NCBI RefSeq assembly: GCF_004000825.1
Contig: NZ_BILZ01000002.1
Coordinates: 124,001-188,000, forward strand
DNA from: Paenibacillus kobensis NBRC 15729
Lineage (GTDB): Bacteria; Bacillota; Bacilli; Paenibacillales; Paenibacillaceae
Direction: 5' to 3'
Length of the DNA: 64,000 nt
The notes below the pieces were generated by a model. That model was not told the origin of the DNA. It worked only from the letters and a program-made list of their open reading frames with translations, and ran no database searches. Position numbers and translations under genes: made by a program. Positions within the stretch are counted from its first letter, which is position 1. Each line of letters opens with the position of its first letter. This document shows positions 1 to 8,673 of this stretch, piece by piece.

Positions 1-1088
1 TCGACATCGCGCTGATTGCGCTCACGGTCTACTTGATCATGTATGCTTTCAGCTTTATGTATAAGCTGGCTACGCCTGTATTTTTATCATTCGTCGTCTA
101 CTTGTTTATCGAACCGCCGGCCCGCTGGCTCAATAAGCTCGGGATGAAGAAATCGATCGCGTCGGCCATCAGCGTCCTGTTGTTCACGCTCGTCATCATT
201 AGCTTGTTCTTAGGCGCCGGATATATTATAGCCGATCAAGCGAAGAACCTCATTCATAACCTGCCGGAGTACCAGCAGATTATGAAGGACGAGGTGTCAT
301 CCCAATCCGATTGGTTTTCTTCCAAATACGACTCGCTGTCGCCGGAGATGGTCGCTCAATTCGATCAGGTCGTCGATTACGTCACCCAGAAGGGACAATC
401 GTTCGCTACTGATTTCTTGCTGACCATTTCACGCTATTTGACAAGCTTCTCGACGTTCGTCTTTAACTTCTCGATCGGCATCATCTTAGCCTACTTCTTG
501 AGCGTCGAGATTAAGGATTGGAAGAGAACGGCTGAGGAGAAAACACCGCGAACGTTCAAGAAAGCTTTTTATTTTTTGCGCGATAACGTCTTCAAAGGCA
601 TTAGCGGTTACTTGAAATCGCAGTTGAAGCTCGTTTCCATCACGTTCGTCGTCATCTTCATCACTTTGATGGTGCTAGGCGTCAAGAACGCGTTTATGAT
701 TTCGTTCGTCTCGGCGATATTTGACATTTTGCCGCTGCTTGGCGTCGGAACGGTATTCATTCCATGGATCATCTATATGTTCATTGTCGGCAATACGACG
801 CTTGCGATTTGGGTATCCGCTCTGTTTCTCGTTGTCGTTGTTACCCGTCAAATTCTCGAACCCAAGATTACAGGCGACACCTTAGGCGTATCGGCATTTA
901 CAATGCTCACGTTCATGATTATCTCGCTGTCGCTGTTCGGCATTGCAGGTGTTATTATGTCCCCGATTCTGATCATTCTTATGAAAGCACTATACGATCA
1001 GCGGTATTTCCACCGGTGGATCCGGATGCCGCAAGGAGAATTCGACTCTTCCGACCAAACGCATGTTGTTGAGGAAGAATCTAAGTAA
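1..1088 (+). CDS. AI-2E family transporter (partial, 5' end outside window)
   Basis: This is an integral membrane protein of the AI-2E/PerM (UPF0118) family, whose members are proposed exporters or ion antiporters. The reading frame is open to the window edge (first full codon at base 3, reading DIALIALTVYLIM), so the TTG at 33 is probably internal and the true start lies upstream. Several hydrophobic helices are visible, including a late pair around the family-typical segments ILPLLGVG and PILIILMKALYDQ. The C-terminus is short, acidic and soluble. It converges on the PBP gene and shares a bidirectional terminator with it. The substrate cannot be told from sequence. A second family member lies at 14297-15364. 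Confidence 0.85.
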   Translation, partial: DIALIALTVYLIMYAFSFMYKLATPVFLSFVVYLFIEPPARWLNKLGMKKSIASAISVLLFTLVIISLFLGAGYIIADQAKNLIHNLPEYQQIMKDEVSSQSDWFSSKYDSLSPEMVAQFDQVVDYVTQKGQSFATDFLLTISRYLTSFSTFVFNFSIGIILAYFLSVEIKDWKRTAEEKTPRTFKKAFYFLRDNVFKGISGYLKSQLKLVSITFVVIFITLMVLGVKNAFMISFVSAIFDILPLLGVGTVFIPWIIYMFIVGNTTLAIWVSALFLVVVVTRQILEPKITGDTLGVSAFTMLTFMIISLSLFGIAGVIMSPILIILMKALYDQRYFHRWIRMPQGEFDSSDQTHVVEEESK

Positions 1089-1110
1089 GTCTTCTTTTAC
1101 TAAGCACAAA

Positions 1111-1158
1111 AAGGTTGGGCACGAGGGACGATCCGATCCTCATAACCCAACCTTATTT
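1111..1158. terminator. Bidirectional rho-independent terminator
   Basis: AAGGTTGGG pairs with CCCAACCTT, with an inner AGG/CCT pairing. T-rich sequence follows on the + side (TTATTTTA) and an A-run precedes on the left, which reads as T-run on the - strand. It sits between two convergent genes. Confidence 0.8.
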
Positions 1159-1160
1159 TA

Positions 1161-2966
1161 TTACTGCAGCTTAGCTGCAATATCAAGAATGCCCCTGAAC
1201 AACTGCTTCGCTTCGTTCCCGCTGTTCGGCGGTCGGTCCTCCGCGAGTACGGCAACGGCATAGCGCGGTTTGCGAACTGGACCATACCCAATAAACCATT
1301 GATTGACACGGTCTACCCCTTCTCGAACCACCTCCGCCGTACCGGACTTCCCAGCCGCCTCCCATATTCCATCTTGAATGGATTGTCCCGTACCGGATTT
1401 CACCACAAGCTCCATCCCGTTCATGAGCTCTTGTGCTGTCGCTGGCGACAATCGGCCCTTCGGCGCTGGTGCTGCCTGGACTGGCAGCTTGGCGAACCGC
1501 TGACCATTCGCGTATTGGATTTCGCTTACAATTCTTGGCTCCATTACACGCCCTTGATTGACAATGGAAACGATCATATTGGCCGCTTGCAACGGCGAGA
1601 TCCGCACATCGCGCTGTCCGATTCCCGTCTGCGCCATTAACCCTCCGTCGAACGATGCAGGCACTGTTTTGAAAATAACGCTAGCCTCTTCCTCCGGCAG
1701 CAATCGCAGCGGACCTGCCAGCGGTCCGACAGCACGGTCGCTGGACCAGCCCGCCTGCCGCCCGAGTCCAAGACGGACAGCCGTATCGAGCAATTGCTGC
1801 GGCGTCAACCGTTCTGCTATATCGGCGAAAACAATATTGCAGGAGTGTGCCAGTCCTTCCCGCAGCGTCAAATCGCCATGTCCGCCTTTCTTCCAATCCG
1901 ATAATCCATACCGTCCGTACTCCCCTGTGCAGTGGAACGATTCGTTCGGTTTCGACACGCCGGCTTCCAGCGCCGCTGCCTCAGTGACGATCTTAAAGAT
2001 CGACCCTGGCTCAACCGCTCTCAGCGCCCGATTCACCGTATCGGTTCCCGGCAATCCGATCTGTTCTGGATTAAGCTTCGGACGGGATACGATAGCCGCA
2101 ATGTCTCCGCTGCCCGTATCCAGTACGACGACGACCCCTTTCTTGAGCCCCTTCCGATCGACATAGGCTTCGATTGACGACTGCAGCTTCGCATCCAGCG
2201 TCGTCACAATCGCAAGCGGGTACATCGGGTTAACGGGGCCTGTTACGCGCAAGTCTAGGCCGCTCAACGGCTGTCCTGCCGCATCGGTGTAATACGATAA
2301 AATCGTCTCTTTCCCTCCACGCAGCAGTCGGTCAAGCGACAGCTCCAGCCCAGCTCCGCCTACTATTGCATCCAGCTTCATCGTACCCGATGCATATTCG
2401 TGCCCGTATGCGGACTTCACCCGTTCTGGGTGCTGGCTAATAAAACCAAGTGTATGCGCAGCAAGATATGGAGCCGTGTATCGCAGACGATAAGGTACGA
2501 CGCGAACTCCGTTCACACGGATAGAACTGAACTGTTTCACTTGCTCGTCGGACAGCGCAGCGGGATGCGCTGTCCCCGGTACGGTCCAATAACCAGGCTG
2601 TTTAATGCCGCTCAAATAAGCTTGAAGCTGATCGAGCGTAATGCCGAGTATGGATGCCATATTCTCCAGCTGAACCTTATCTCCGCGGGTATAAGAGGCT
2701 AACGGAAACACAGCAAGCGCTTGAATCGTTTCTCCTGTCAGCTGCGTGCCGTACCGATCGACGAAATCTCCTCTTCCCGTATCGATAATGAGCTCGCTGT
2801 CACGCTGGGCAACCGATTGTTTGGCCACATCTGCCGCCATGCTATGACTGGCTGCTGGCCATAGCTCAATCATGCCCAGCCGCCATATACAAATGCCGAA
2901 CAACACGGTCATGATGACGCCCAGCGTCATTAATCTTCTTCGCAACGTTCGCATCCCTTTCCGCAC
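1161..2966 (-). CDS. pbpI: Class B penicillin-binding protein (PbpI/YrrR-like)
   Basis: This is a membrane-anchored D,D-transpeptidase that cross-links peptidoglycan. One N-terminal signal-anchor helix (about residues 13-30) is followed by a dimerisation region and a transpeptidase domain. The active-site motifs are present: SIFK (Ser322, Lys325), SCN (375-377) and KSGT (540-543). There is no PASTA tail, which argues against SpoVD or PBP2B. The roughly 600-residue length and location beside the trhP/mltG/alaS block match B. subtilis pbpI (yrrR), a forespore/mother-cell-stage PBP; this assignment is an inference from synteny. The start is uncertain: GTG at 2966, TTG at 2945 behind AAAGGG, or ATG at 2954/2930 are all possible. 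Confidence 0.82.
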   Translation of the reverse strand: MRKGMRTLRRRLMTLGVIMTVLFGICIWRLGMIELWPAASHSMAADVAKQSVAQRDSELIIDTGRGDFVDRYGTQLTGETIQALAVFPLASYTRGDKVQLENMASILGITLDQLQAYLSGIKQPGYWTVPGTAHPAALSDEQVKQFSSIRVNGVRVVPYRLRYTAPYLAAHTLGFISQHPERVKSAYGHEYASGTMKLDAIVGGAGLELSLDRLLRGGKETILSYYTDAAGQPLSGLDLRVTGPVNPMYPLAIVTTLDAKLQSSIEAYVDRKGLKKGVVVVLDTGSGDIAAIVSRPKLNPEQIGLPGTDTVNRALRAVEPGSIFKIVTEAAALEAGVSKPNESFHCTGEYGRYGLSDWKKGGHGDLTLREGLAHSCNIVFADIAERLTPQQLLDTAVRLGLGRQAGWSSDRAVGPLAGPLRLLPEEEASVIFKTVPASFDGGLMAQTGIGQRDVRISPLQAANMIVSIVNQGRVMEPRIVSEIQYANGQRFAKLPVQAAPAPKGRLSPATAQELMNGMELVVKSGTGQSIQDGIWEAAGKSGTAEVVREGVDRVNQWFIGYGPVRKPRYAVAVLAEDRPPNSGNEAKQLFRGILDIAAKLQ

Positions 2967-3061
2967 CTGTATCGCTTCTACTGATCAGTATTGCCTCAAG
3001 GATTGGACTCAAACGTCAGGCTCACTCCGCAAGCGAATGAATAGTCCTCCACACACTTCCA

Positions 3062-3190
3062 CTCCGCAAGCGAATGTTCTTACGATCGCTGTTGTCCTCA
3101 GATTGTTTTGAATTTGTAATACCGCTAAGCGGTGACAATCCGAGGACAAAGGCGACCACTTCGTTTCTTCAGAATCATTCGCTTGCTCCG
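3062..3190 (+). repeat. Palindromic repeat element, copy 1
   Basis: The copy runs from CGAATGTTCTT to CAGAATCATTCG. Its interior (GCTGTTGTCCTCAGATTG ... CAATCCGAGGACAAAGGCG) can fold into a long imperfect hairpin. It aligns to the reverse complement of the copy at 3405-3522, sharing the ends GAATGTTCTT, CGATCGCTGTTGT, ACAAAGGCGACC and CTTCAGAATCATTCG. Confidence 0.65.
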
Positions 3191-3377
3191 TTCGGTATGG
3201 AAATGGATAGTAACATTATCATTCGCTTGCTCCGTACGGTGTGGGAAAAACTAACGTAAGGGACGCTTAGAGGCTAGGTAAACCGAAAGTTAATGGTCTT
3301 ACGATTGCGTTATGAATATTCACAAGCAGAATTTTTTTGTCGTCAAGCCGATTGATAACGGCAATGACGACCATTGT

Positions 3378-3590
3378 ATCCCACCTAAAAATTGCTGCAG
3401 GGACAACGGAGCAGACGAATGATTCTGAAGAAGCGTCAGCGGTCGCCTTTGTTTTCGGATTCCCACCTTGCTTTAATTGTTCAAAAGGAATCCGAAAACA
3501 ACAGCGATCGGAAGAACATTCGACTGCGCAGTTGCGTTTGACAGCAATTACTTCAGCTCCGTTGTCTTGACAGCAATTTTCCCACAAAAA
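3378..3590 (-). repeat. Palindromic repeat element, copy 2 with outer inverted repeats
   Basis: The core (3405-3522) is the diverged reverse complement of copy 1, with its own hairpin GTTTTCGGATTCC ... GGAATCCGAAAAC. Around it lies an outer imperfect inverted repeat: TTGCTGCAGGGACAACGGAG near 3391 against CTCCGTTGTCTTGACAGCAA near 3557. No transposase is present, so a MITE- or REP-like nature is inference. Confidence 0.6.
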
Positions 3591-3636
3591 ATAAGCCGCC
3601 CCAAAGTCGGATGATCCTGACTTTGAGGCGGCTTGT
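3590..3636 (-). terminator. Rho-independent terminator of the chemoreceptor gene
   Basis: Read on the - strand, AAGCCGCC and GGCGGCTT arms with an inner CAAAGTC/GACTTTG pairing are followed by TATTTTTTGT. It lies directly downstream of the stop at 3642. Confidence 0.85.
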
Positions 3637-3641
3637 TAAAC

Positions 3642-5885
3642 TTATTTGTTGTCGTTCGAGCCCGTCGTCGTGAACCTGGACAGCGAATCTTGCAATTTGT
3701 TCGATACGTCTTCGAGTTTGCCCGACAGCTTCACGAGGCTTTCGCTGATGCTCAGCTGCTCGTTGCTCAGCGATGCGACTTCTTCGGAAGTTGCCGACGA
3801 TTGCTGAGCGACCGCGCTTACGCTGCTCATTGCATCCGACAATACCGCTTGCGACTCATCGAGCTTGCCGATAGCTGCCGTAACCGAAGTGAGGCTTTCG
3901 CCGAAACGGTTCATATGGCCTTGTACAGCCAAGAAGATTTGGTTCGATTCTTTAACGGACGATACTTGCTCTTGGAAAATCGGATAAGCCTCCGACAGCA
4001 CCTGCACCGTCTCGTCGATTTCACGCTGGATCGTCTCCGTAATCTGACCGACAATATCGATCGAATGACGTGACTGATCAGCGAGCTTGCGAATTTCGTC
4101 TGCGACGACCATAAAGCCTTTGCCCGCCGCTCCTGCGCGCGCTGCCTCAATCGTTGCATTCAAGGACAAGATGTTCGTCTGTTTCGTCAGGTTGTTCAGG
4201 ACATCGAGAATTTTACGGATCGACGAAGTCGAATCTTTCAGCTTATCAACCTTGCTGACCATGTTGCGTGTCATCTCTTCCGTCACGCCTGTTTTCTCGA
4301 TGAGGACGTTCATATAGTTGCTGCCCTGTTCACTCGCCTGTTCAACGGCCGCAGCGGATTGCTCCATCGAATGATTCGAGCTGAGCACCGACTTCATCTG
4401 CTCGTTGATCGTTCCCGTCAGATCGCTTCCGCGCTCTGCTTCCATCGCGAGGCTCGTTGCGCCGCCAGCAATTTCTTCCGTTGCGACTGCGATCTCTTTC
4501 GCAGAAACAGCTGTTTTGCGGGACGCTTCCGTCAGTTCGCTTGCCGTTGCAAGAACATCGTTAGCGGACAAGTTCGTCTTCTCGACGAGAGATGTAATTT
4601 CGGCCATCATCCGGTTAAAGCTGTCGGTCAATTGGCCGATCTCGTCCTTCCGGTTCAGATACAGCCGAACACTCAGGTTGCCGCGTTCGCCTTCGTTCAT
4701 CAAGTTGCGAAGCTTCACAAGCGGATGCGCGAACGTACGGATTAACACGTACGAGATTGCAACTGCAACAAGCGCAGCGATAATTGTCACGATCAAAGTC
4801 AGGACGTAAATTTGCTGAGCATCCTTCACAAGCTGCTCAACAGGTGTCTTACCGACTATCTTCCATCCTGCGTTATTGAAGGTCGAGTATGCGGCAAGCA
4901 CGCTGTTTCCTTCCGAGTCGTCCAACTCGAGAGAGCCTTTCTCTGCCATATCGCCTTCGGTCGGGATCTCGACGTCGCTCGGTTTGCCAAGCGTCGCATT
5001 ATCCGCAGCACTCGGATTCAGCACGTAACGGTTCTCTGCATCGACAAGCGATACCGAGCTGCCATCGCCTAGCGAAATGTCGCCAATTGTTTTCTCGATG
5101 ACACTCAGCTTAATTTCGAACAAGAGTACGAACATCGGCTCGCTTGTGGTATTGTTCTTCAGCACACGTGCAATGCCGAGCACAGGCTCGTTCGACTTGC
5201 CGGAAGGTCCTTTGACCGACGATTGAATCCAGATGGATTGTCCGTTCGCCTCGACCGCTCTTTTGTACCATTCCGTAGCTTCTAGCTCTTTACGATCGAG
5301 CGTTGAGCTGCCGAGTGAAAAGCCGCCATCTTCCAACGGGATTAAGTATCCGCCTTTCAGCGAGCTGTTACTGAGCACGTACTCCTCTAGCATCTTTTGA
5401 ATCCGAGTCGACGCTTCGAAGCGTTCGAACTGCTCAAGTTGAGCATCGCGCAATTTGCTGAGCTCCTCCTGAATATCGCCGTCTACCATGACTTGAAGCG
5501 TTTGCGCATCGAAATTATCGAACATCAGATTCAGCTTGCCTGCAGCTTGCTCGATCGTCTGAAAGTTAGAATCCATCGCATTGTTGCGAATGATCCCCTT
5601 CGACGTGTTGTATGCGAGAATCCCGACGACAAGTACGCATGCCAGAATGCTCGTCAGAATGAACAAAAACAGCTTAGCGCCGACCGAGCGCTGCGGATTC
5701 GCCCATTTGGCTTCTTTCCAGCTGCCGTTCAGCTTGGGCTTCGGAATCGATACTTTACCTTTTGCAAATTTGGATGCTTTCTTTTCTTGTGCTTGCTGTG
5801 TCTCTTGCATCTGCTGTGTTTGCAGCGATTCTTGTTGTTGACCCTCTGATTTACCCGCTTTCGGCTTTTTCACCTTTTTCAACAT
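3642..5885 (-). CDS. Methyl-accepting chemotaxis protein (dCache-HAMP-MCP)
   Basis: This is a transmembrane chemoreceptor that signals through CheW/CheA. From the ATG at 5885 it has about 747 residues: an unusual Lys/Gln-rich cytoplasmic segment of about 70 residues, TM1 (about 71-92), a periplasm-side sensor domain of about 265 residues resembling dCache, TM2 (about 359-382), HAMP, and the MCP signalling coiled coil with the hairpin-tip signature ([25 protein letters not shown]). An upstream in-frame ATG at 5936 has no ribosome-binding site; GGGCGGTG precedes the ATG at 5885, but weakly. A sigma-D-like promoter lies upstream. The ligand is unknown. The gene is monocistronic and ends at its own terminator. 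Confidence 0.9.
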   Translation of the reverse strand: MLKKVKKPKAGKSEGQQQESLQTQQMQETQQAQEKKASKFAKGKVSIPKPKLNGSWKEAKWANPQRSVGAKLFLFILTSILACVLVVGILAYNTSKGIIRNNAMDSNFQTIEQAAGKLNLMFDNFDAQTLQVMVDGDIQEELSKLRDAQLEQFERFEASTRIQKMLEEYVLSNSSLKGGYLIPLEDGGFSLGSSTLDRKELEATEWYKRAVEANGQSIWIQSSVKGPSGKSNEPVLGIARVLKNNTTSEPMFVLLFEIKLSVIEKTIGDISLGDGSSVSLVDAENRYVLNPSAADNATLGKPSDVEIPTEGDMAEKGSLELDDSEGNSVLAAYSTFNNAGWKIVGKTPVEQLVKDAQQIYVLTLIVTIIAALVAVAISYVLIRTFAHPLVKLRNLMNEGERGNLSVRLYLNRKDEIGQLTDSFNRMMAEITSLVEKTNLSANDVLATASELTEASRKTAVSAKEIAVATEEIAGGATSLAMEAERGSDLTGTINEQMKSVLSSNHSMEQSAAAVEQASEQGSNYMNVLIEKTGVTEEMTRNMVSKVDKLKDSTSSIRKILDVLNNLTKQTNILSLNATIEAARAGAAGKGFMVVADEIRKLADQSRHSIDIVGQITETIQREIDETVQVLSEAYPIFQEQVSSVKESNQIFLAVQGHMNRFGESLTSVTAAIGKLDESQAVLSDAMSSVSAVAQQSSATSEEVASLSNEQLSISESLVKLSGKLEDVSNKLQDSLSRFTTTGSNDNK

Positions 5886-5974
5886 AGATGTCACACCGCC
5901 CGCTCTCGAAATATATGCGTACTCCTTATGACTCATAAGGCATACTTACGCACTAAAAAATAGATGCACCATAT

Positions 5975-6001
5975 ATATCGGATTTTATCAACCTGATTGT
6001 A
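5975..6001 (-). promoter_or_regulatory. Candidate sigma-D (motility) promoter of the chemoreceptor gene
   Basis: On the - strand, TACA, 15 bases, then TCCGATAT closely resembles the sigma-D consensus TAAA-N15-GCCGATAT. Chemoreceptor genes are known sigma-D targets in B. subtilis. It is about 90 bases upstream of the chosen start. Confidence 0.6.
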
Positions 6002-6022
6002 AGCCCTATCAGGCTTGATAAA
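5984..6022. repeat. Inverted repeat overlapping the sigma-D-like promoter
   Basis: TTTATCAA-CCTGAT and ATCAGG-C-TTGATAAA form a near-perfect dyad with a 10-base spacer that contains the -35 side of the promoter. It could be an operator. No regulator was identified. Confidence 0.5.
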
Positions 6023-6214
6023 CACATTTTTTTAATATTTTACGAGAAAAAATAAATTTCGCTGTCGAATCGTTTCTCTGCATAACGACAAGCAGTTTGC
6101 CGCCTTTCAGCCTTATGTGCAACCTATCCGTCAGGGGCAGCGCGCTCTGCACACAGGCCGCCCTCTTCTGCTTACGAAACGTTGCAAATCGACGAGGTGT
6201 ATCCCGTTGATCTC

Positions 6215-6284
6215 AACAAAAAAATAAGCCTTTATAACCACTTCCAATGATCACAACCTCATTGTACTGGTCATAAAGACTTAC
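6215..6284 (-). terminator. Rho-independent terminator after the U32 peptidase-family operon
   Basis: On the - strand AAGTCTTTATGACCA and TGGTTATAAAGGCTT form a long imperfect stem followed by ATTTTTTTG. The rest of the interval 5937-6300, AT-rich near the chemoreceptor promoter, shows no gene. Confidence 0.75.
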
Positions 6285-6300
6285 TCGTTGTTGGACTCGT

Positions 6301-7566
6301 TTATTGGCCTTTGCCGATCCGTTTACGCATCATATCCATCGGCTTAACCGGCTGTTCGACTTCCATCCGTATCGGTTGCAGAGGATGGCGTGCCGCATCG
6401 AGCGTATTGCCATCGGCATCCGTAATTTCACCAACCGTCTGCTTAAAGAATGTGCCGCCTGGACCGACGAATTCCACCTGCTGGCCCGGCTTAAAATGAT
6501 TGCGCTGCTGCACGGTTGCAATACCCGTCGATTCCTCATAGTCAAGGACGACACCTGCGAAATCGTACGGCGCAGCCTTATCCTCCGGCTCGTAGATATG
6601 CTCGCCGGAACCAGGCGTCTGGAAGAAAAATCCGGTGTTCAGCGGCCGGTTCGCCGCCTTCTGAATTTCTTCCAACCACTCCGGCTTCAACACGTAGCTT
6701 TCCGGATCTTCGAAGTAGGCATCGATCGCTTGCCGATAGGCGTTGACGACGCTGGCAACATAGTGGATGCTCTTCATTCTTCCTTCAATCTTGAAGCTGT
6801 CGATGCCGACCTCGATCAGCTCCGGCAAGTGCTCGATCATACACAAATCTTTGGAGCCCATCGTGAATTGCTCTCCGCCATCCTCGAATTGCTCCGCATC
6901 AATGAACAGATCGTACTTCCACCTACAAGATTGGCAGCAGCCGCCGCGGTTCGAGTCCCGGTCCGTGAAGTGGTTCGACAGCACGCAGCGCCCTGAGAAC
7001 GACGAACACATCGCGCCATGGATGAAAGCTTCAATCTCGATATCGACATGTGCTTTTATCTCGGCGATCTCCTCCAGGCTTGCTTCACGCGCCAACACGA
7101 CACGCGGCAATCCCTCGTCCTTCCAGAACTTCACAGCCTGCCAGTTCAGTGTCGATTGCTGAGTGCTTAGATGAACCTCCAGCTTCGGAGCAACGCGCAG
7201 CGCCGTCTCGACAATGACGGGATCAGCCGCAATAATCGCTGCGATACCGGCCTCTTCCAAGCTGCGCAAGTAGTCTTCCAGCCCTTCGATATCTTCATTA
7301 TGCGCATAAATGTTCGTCGCCACGAACACTTTGGCGCCATATTTCGCTGCAAATTCGACGCCTTCGCGCATATCTTCGAAGCTGAAATTATCCGCGTTGG
7401 AGCGCAAGCCGTACTTCTGTCCGCCGATATATACTGCATCCGCGCCATAGTGAACGGCGAATTTCAGCTTCTCCAAGTTACCTGCTGGAGCCAGCAGCTC
7501 CGGTCTGCCCAGACGATACCGTTTGCCTTTGAGCATATGCTTAGGTTCCGTTGCCGAATTACTCAT
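6301..7566 (-). CDS. trhP2: Peptidase U32 family, tRNA 5-hydroxyuridine synthesis (TrhP2/YrrO-like)
   Basis: The protein has 421 residues and belongs to the peptidase U32 family. In B. subtilis the neighbouring YrrN/YrrO pair (TrhP1/TrhP2) makes 5-hydroxyuridine at tRNA position 34, using prephenate-derived chemistry, so protease activity is doubtful. The N-terminus carries the family signature RPELLAPAGNLEKLKFAVHYGADAVY (split here: RPELLAPAGN, then GADAVYIGG). A cysteine cluster (SNHFTDRDSNRGGCCQSCRW region, about 205-225) probably binds an Fe-S cluster. A C-terminal beta-barrel-like domain follows. The start ATG has AGAGGTGAC upstream. It follows the trhP1-like gene by 33 bases and is last in the operon. 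Confidence 0.85.
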   Translation of the reverse strand: MSNSATEPKHMLKGKRYRLGRPELLAPAGNLEKLKFAVHYGADAVYIGGQKYGLRSNADNFSFEDMREGVEFAAKYGAKVFVATNIYAHNEDIEGLEDYLRSLEEAGIAAIIAADPVIVETALRVAPKLEVHLSTQQSTLNWQAVKFWKDEGLPRVVLAREASLEEIAEIKAHVDIEIEAFIHGAMCSSFSGRCVLSNHFTDRDSNRGGCCQSCRWKYDLFIDAEQFEDGGEQFTMGSKDLCMIEHLPELIEVGIDSFKIEGRMKSIHYVASVVNAYRQAIDAYFEDPESYVLKPEWLEEIQKAANRPLNTGFFFQTPGSGEHIYEPEDKAAPYDFAGVVLDYEESTGIATVQQRNHFKPGQQVEFVGPGGTFFKQTVGEITDADGNTLDAARHPLQPIRMEVEQPVKPMDMMRKRIGKGQ

Positions 7567-7599
7567 GTGAAGTCACCTCTATCCTTAGTCCCTTATCGA

Positions 7600-8541
7600 T
7601 TAATACACTTGTTCTTTAAAGAAAAATCCATAGCTTAGCTCGCGGCCTTGCTGCTGCTCCGCCTGTATGCTCTCCAGCCATTCGTCGCGGAACTGGTAGG
7701 TTGCCGGATCGCTGCAGTAGGCATCAATCGCGGCTCGATAAGCCCGTACGACGGTTTCGTTATACTCAATCGGCTTCAACAGTCCTTCAATCTTGAGGCT
7801 GTCGATCTCCGCTTCCAGCAATTCGTGCAAATTCTCGATCATGCATAAGTCATCCGGACTCATGATGTGCGTGCCGTTCGTATCCTCATAGATCGGGAAC
7901 CGGTCATCCGGTCTCTCCGCTTCCATCAGATACATTCCCGCATCCGGGCTAGAAGCGCCTTCCGCAATCGTTTGTTCTTTAAAGTCCATATAGCTTTGTA
8001 CAAGCGAGCGCTTCGAATGGTAGATGTTCGTCATGCCATGCACCTGCACTTGAATTTCAAGCTTTGTGTGCTGTTTCATGGATACGATCTGTTCCATATT
8101 GAGTTCGCGCGCGCAGACGAAACGAGTCGCGCCTCGCCGTCCCCAGAAATTAGCCGTCTCATAGTTGGTGGATGTCATCTCTGCGTTCCAATGGAGCTGC
8201 AACTGCGGCGCATATTGGCGAACCGCCATCAGCACGGCAGGATCGCCGAATACGACAGCGGATACTCCGATTCGCGCAAGCTCCTGTACGTAATCCGGTA
8301 TAGCGTCGAGCAGCGTGTTATCCATAATATTGTTCATCGCGGCATAGATCCGGACTTGGCGCGGCGACTGCTTCGCCAGCTCCACCGCTTGCGCGATTTG
8401 CTCCAAGGAGAAGTGTCCCGGAAGCCGCGTTGCGAACCGGGATTCGCCTACGACGAACGCATCCGCGCCCGCTACCATCAGACGCTCCAGTTCTTCCAAA
8501 TTCGAAGCTGTTACAAGCAGCTCCGGTTTATATACGGTCAT
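7600..8541 (-). CDS. trhP1: Peptidase U32 family, tRNA hydroxylation partner (TrhP1/YrrN-like)
   Basis: This smaller U32-family protein (313 residues) is the likely partner of the downstream gene. It starts KPELLVTASNLEELERLMVAGADAF, matching the family N-terminus (KPELLVTASN, then AGADAFVVG). It lacks the cysteine cluster and C-terminal domain of the TrhP2-like protein, as YrrN does. The longest frame runs to 8655, but the ATG at 8541 has GGAGGC at good spacing and fits the family; the extra 38 codons read as a spurious hydrophobic extension. In B. subtilis the methyltransferase gene trmR (yrrM) lies between mltG and yrrN; here only 132 bases separate them, so it is absent from this place. 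Confidence 0.82.
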   Translation of the reverse strand: MTVYKPELLVTASNLEELERLMVAGADAFVVGESRFATRLPGHFSLEQIAQAVELAKQSPRQVRIYAAMNNIMDNTLLDAIPDYVQELARIGVSAVVFGDPAVLMAVRQYAPQLQLHWNAEMTSTNYETANFWGRRGATRFVCARELNMEQIVSMKQHTKLEIQVQVHGMTNIYHSKRSLVQSYMDFKEQTIAEGASSPDAGMYLMEAERPDDRFPIYEDTNGTHIMSPDDLCMIENLHELLEAEIDSLKIEGLLKPIEYNETVVRAYRAAIDAYCSDPATYQFRDEWLESIQAEQQQGRELSYGFFFKEQVY

Positions 8542-8673
8542 CTTCTTATGCCTCCTGTTCCAACACAACCATGCACTAAAAAAGATAAAGACGAAAGAGA
8601 CGCCGGCAGCCGTTGCTGCGAGTCCCTTCCGTCGATCGTAATACACGAACAACATTCGTTAGCGATCAAAGTT

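Larger units (their letters stand above)
2967..3641. other. Gene-free interval rich in palindromic repeats
   Basis: No credible gene is seen between the PBP and chemoreceptor genes. The interval holds two diverged, oppositely oriented copies of a palindromic element, plus four copies (two direct, two inverted) of a short CGCAAGCGAATG-like or CATTCGCTTGC-like word near 3026, 3065, 3178 and 3220. Short open frames on both strands result from the repeats and lack ribosome-binding sites. Confidence 0.6.

Noticed and set aside
3267-3587. 106-codon frame on the - strand across the palindromic element
   Set aside because: It starts inside the outer repeat of the element and has no ribosome-binding site; it is best seen as a by-product of the repeat.
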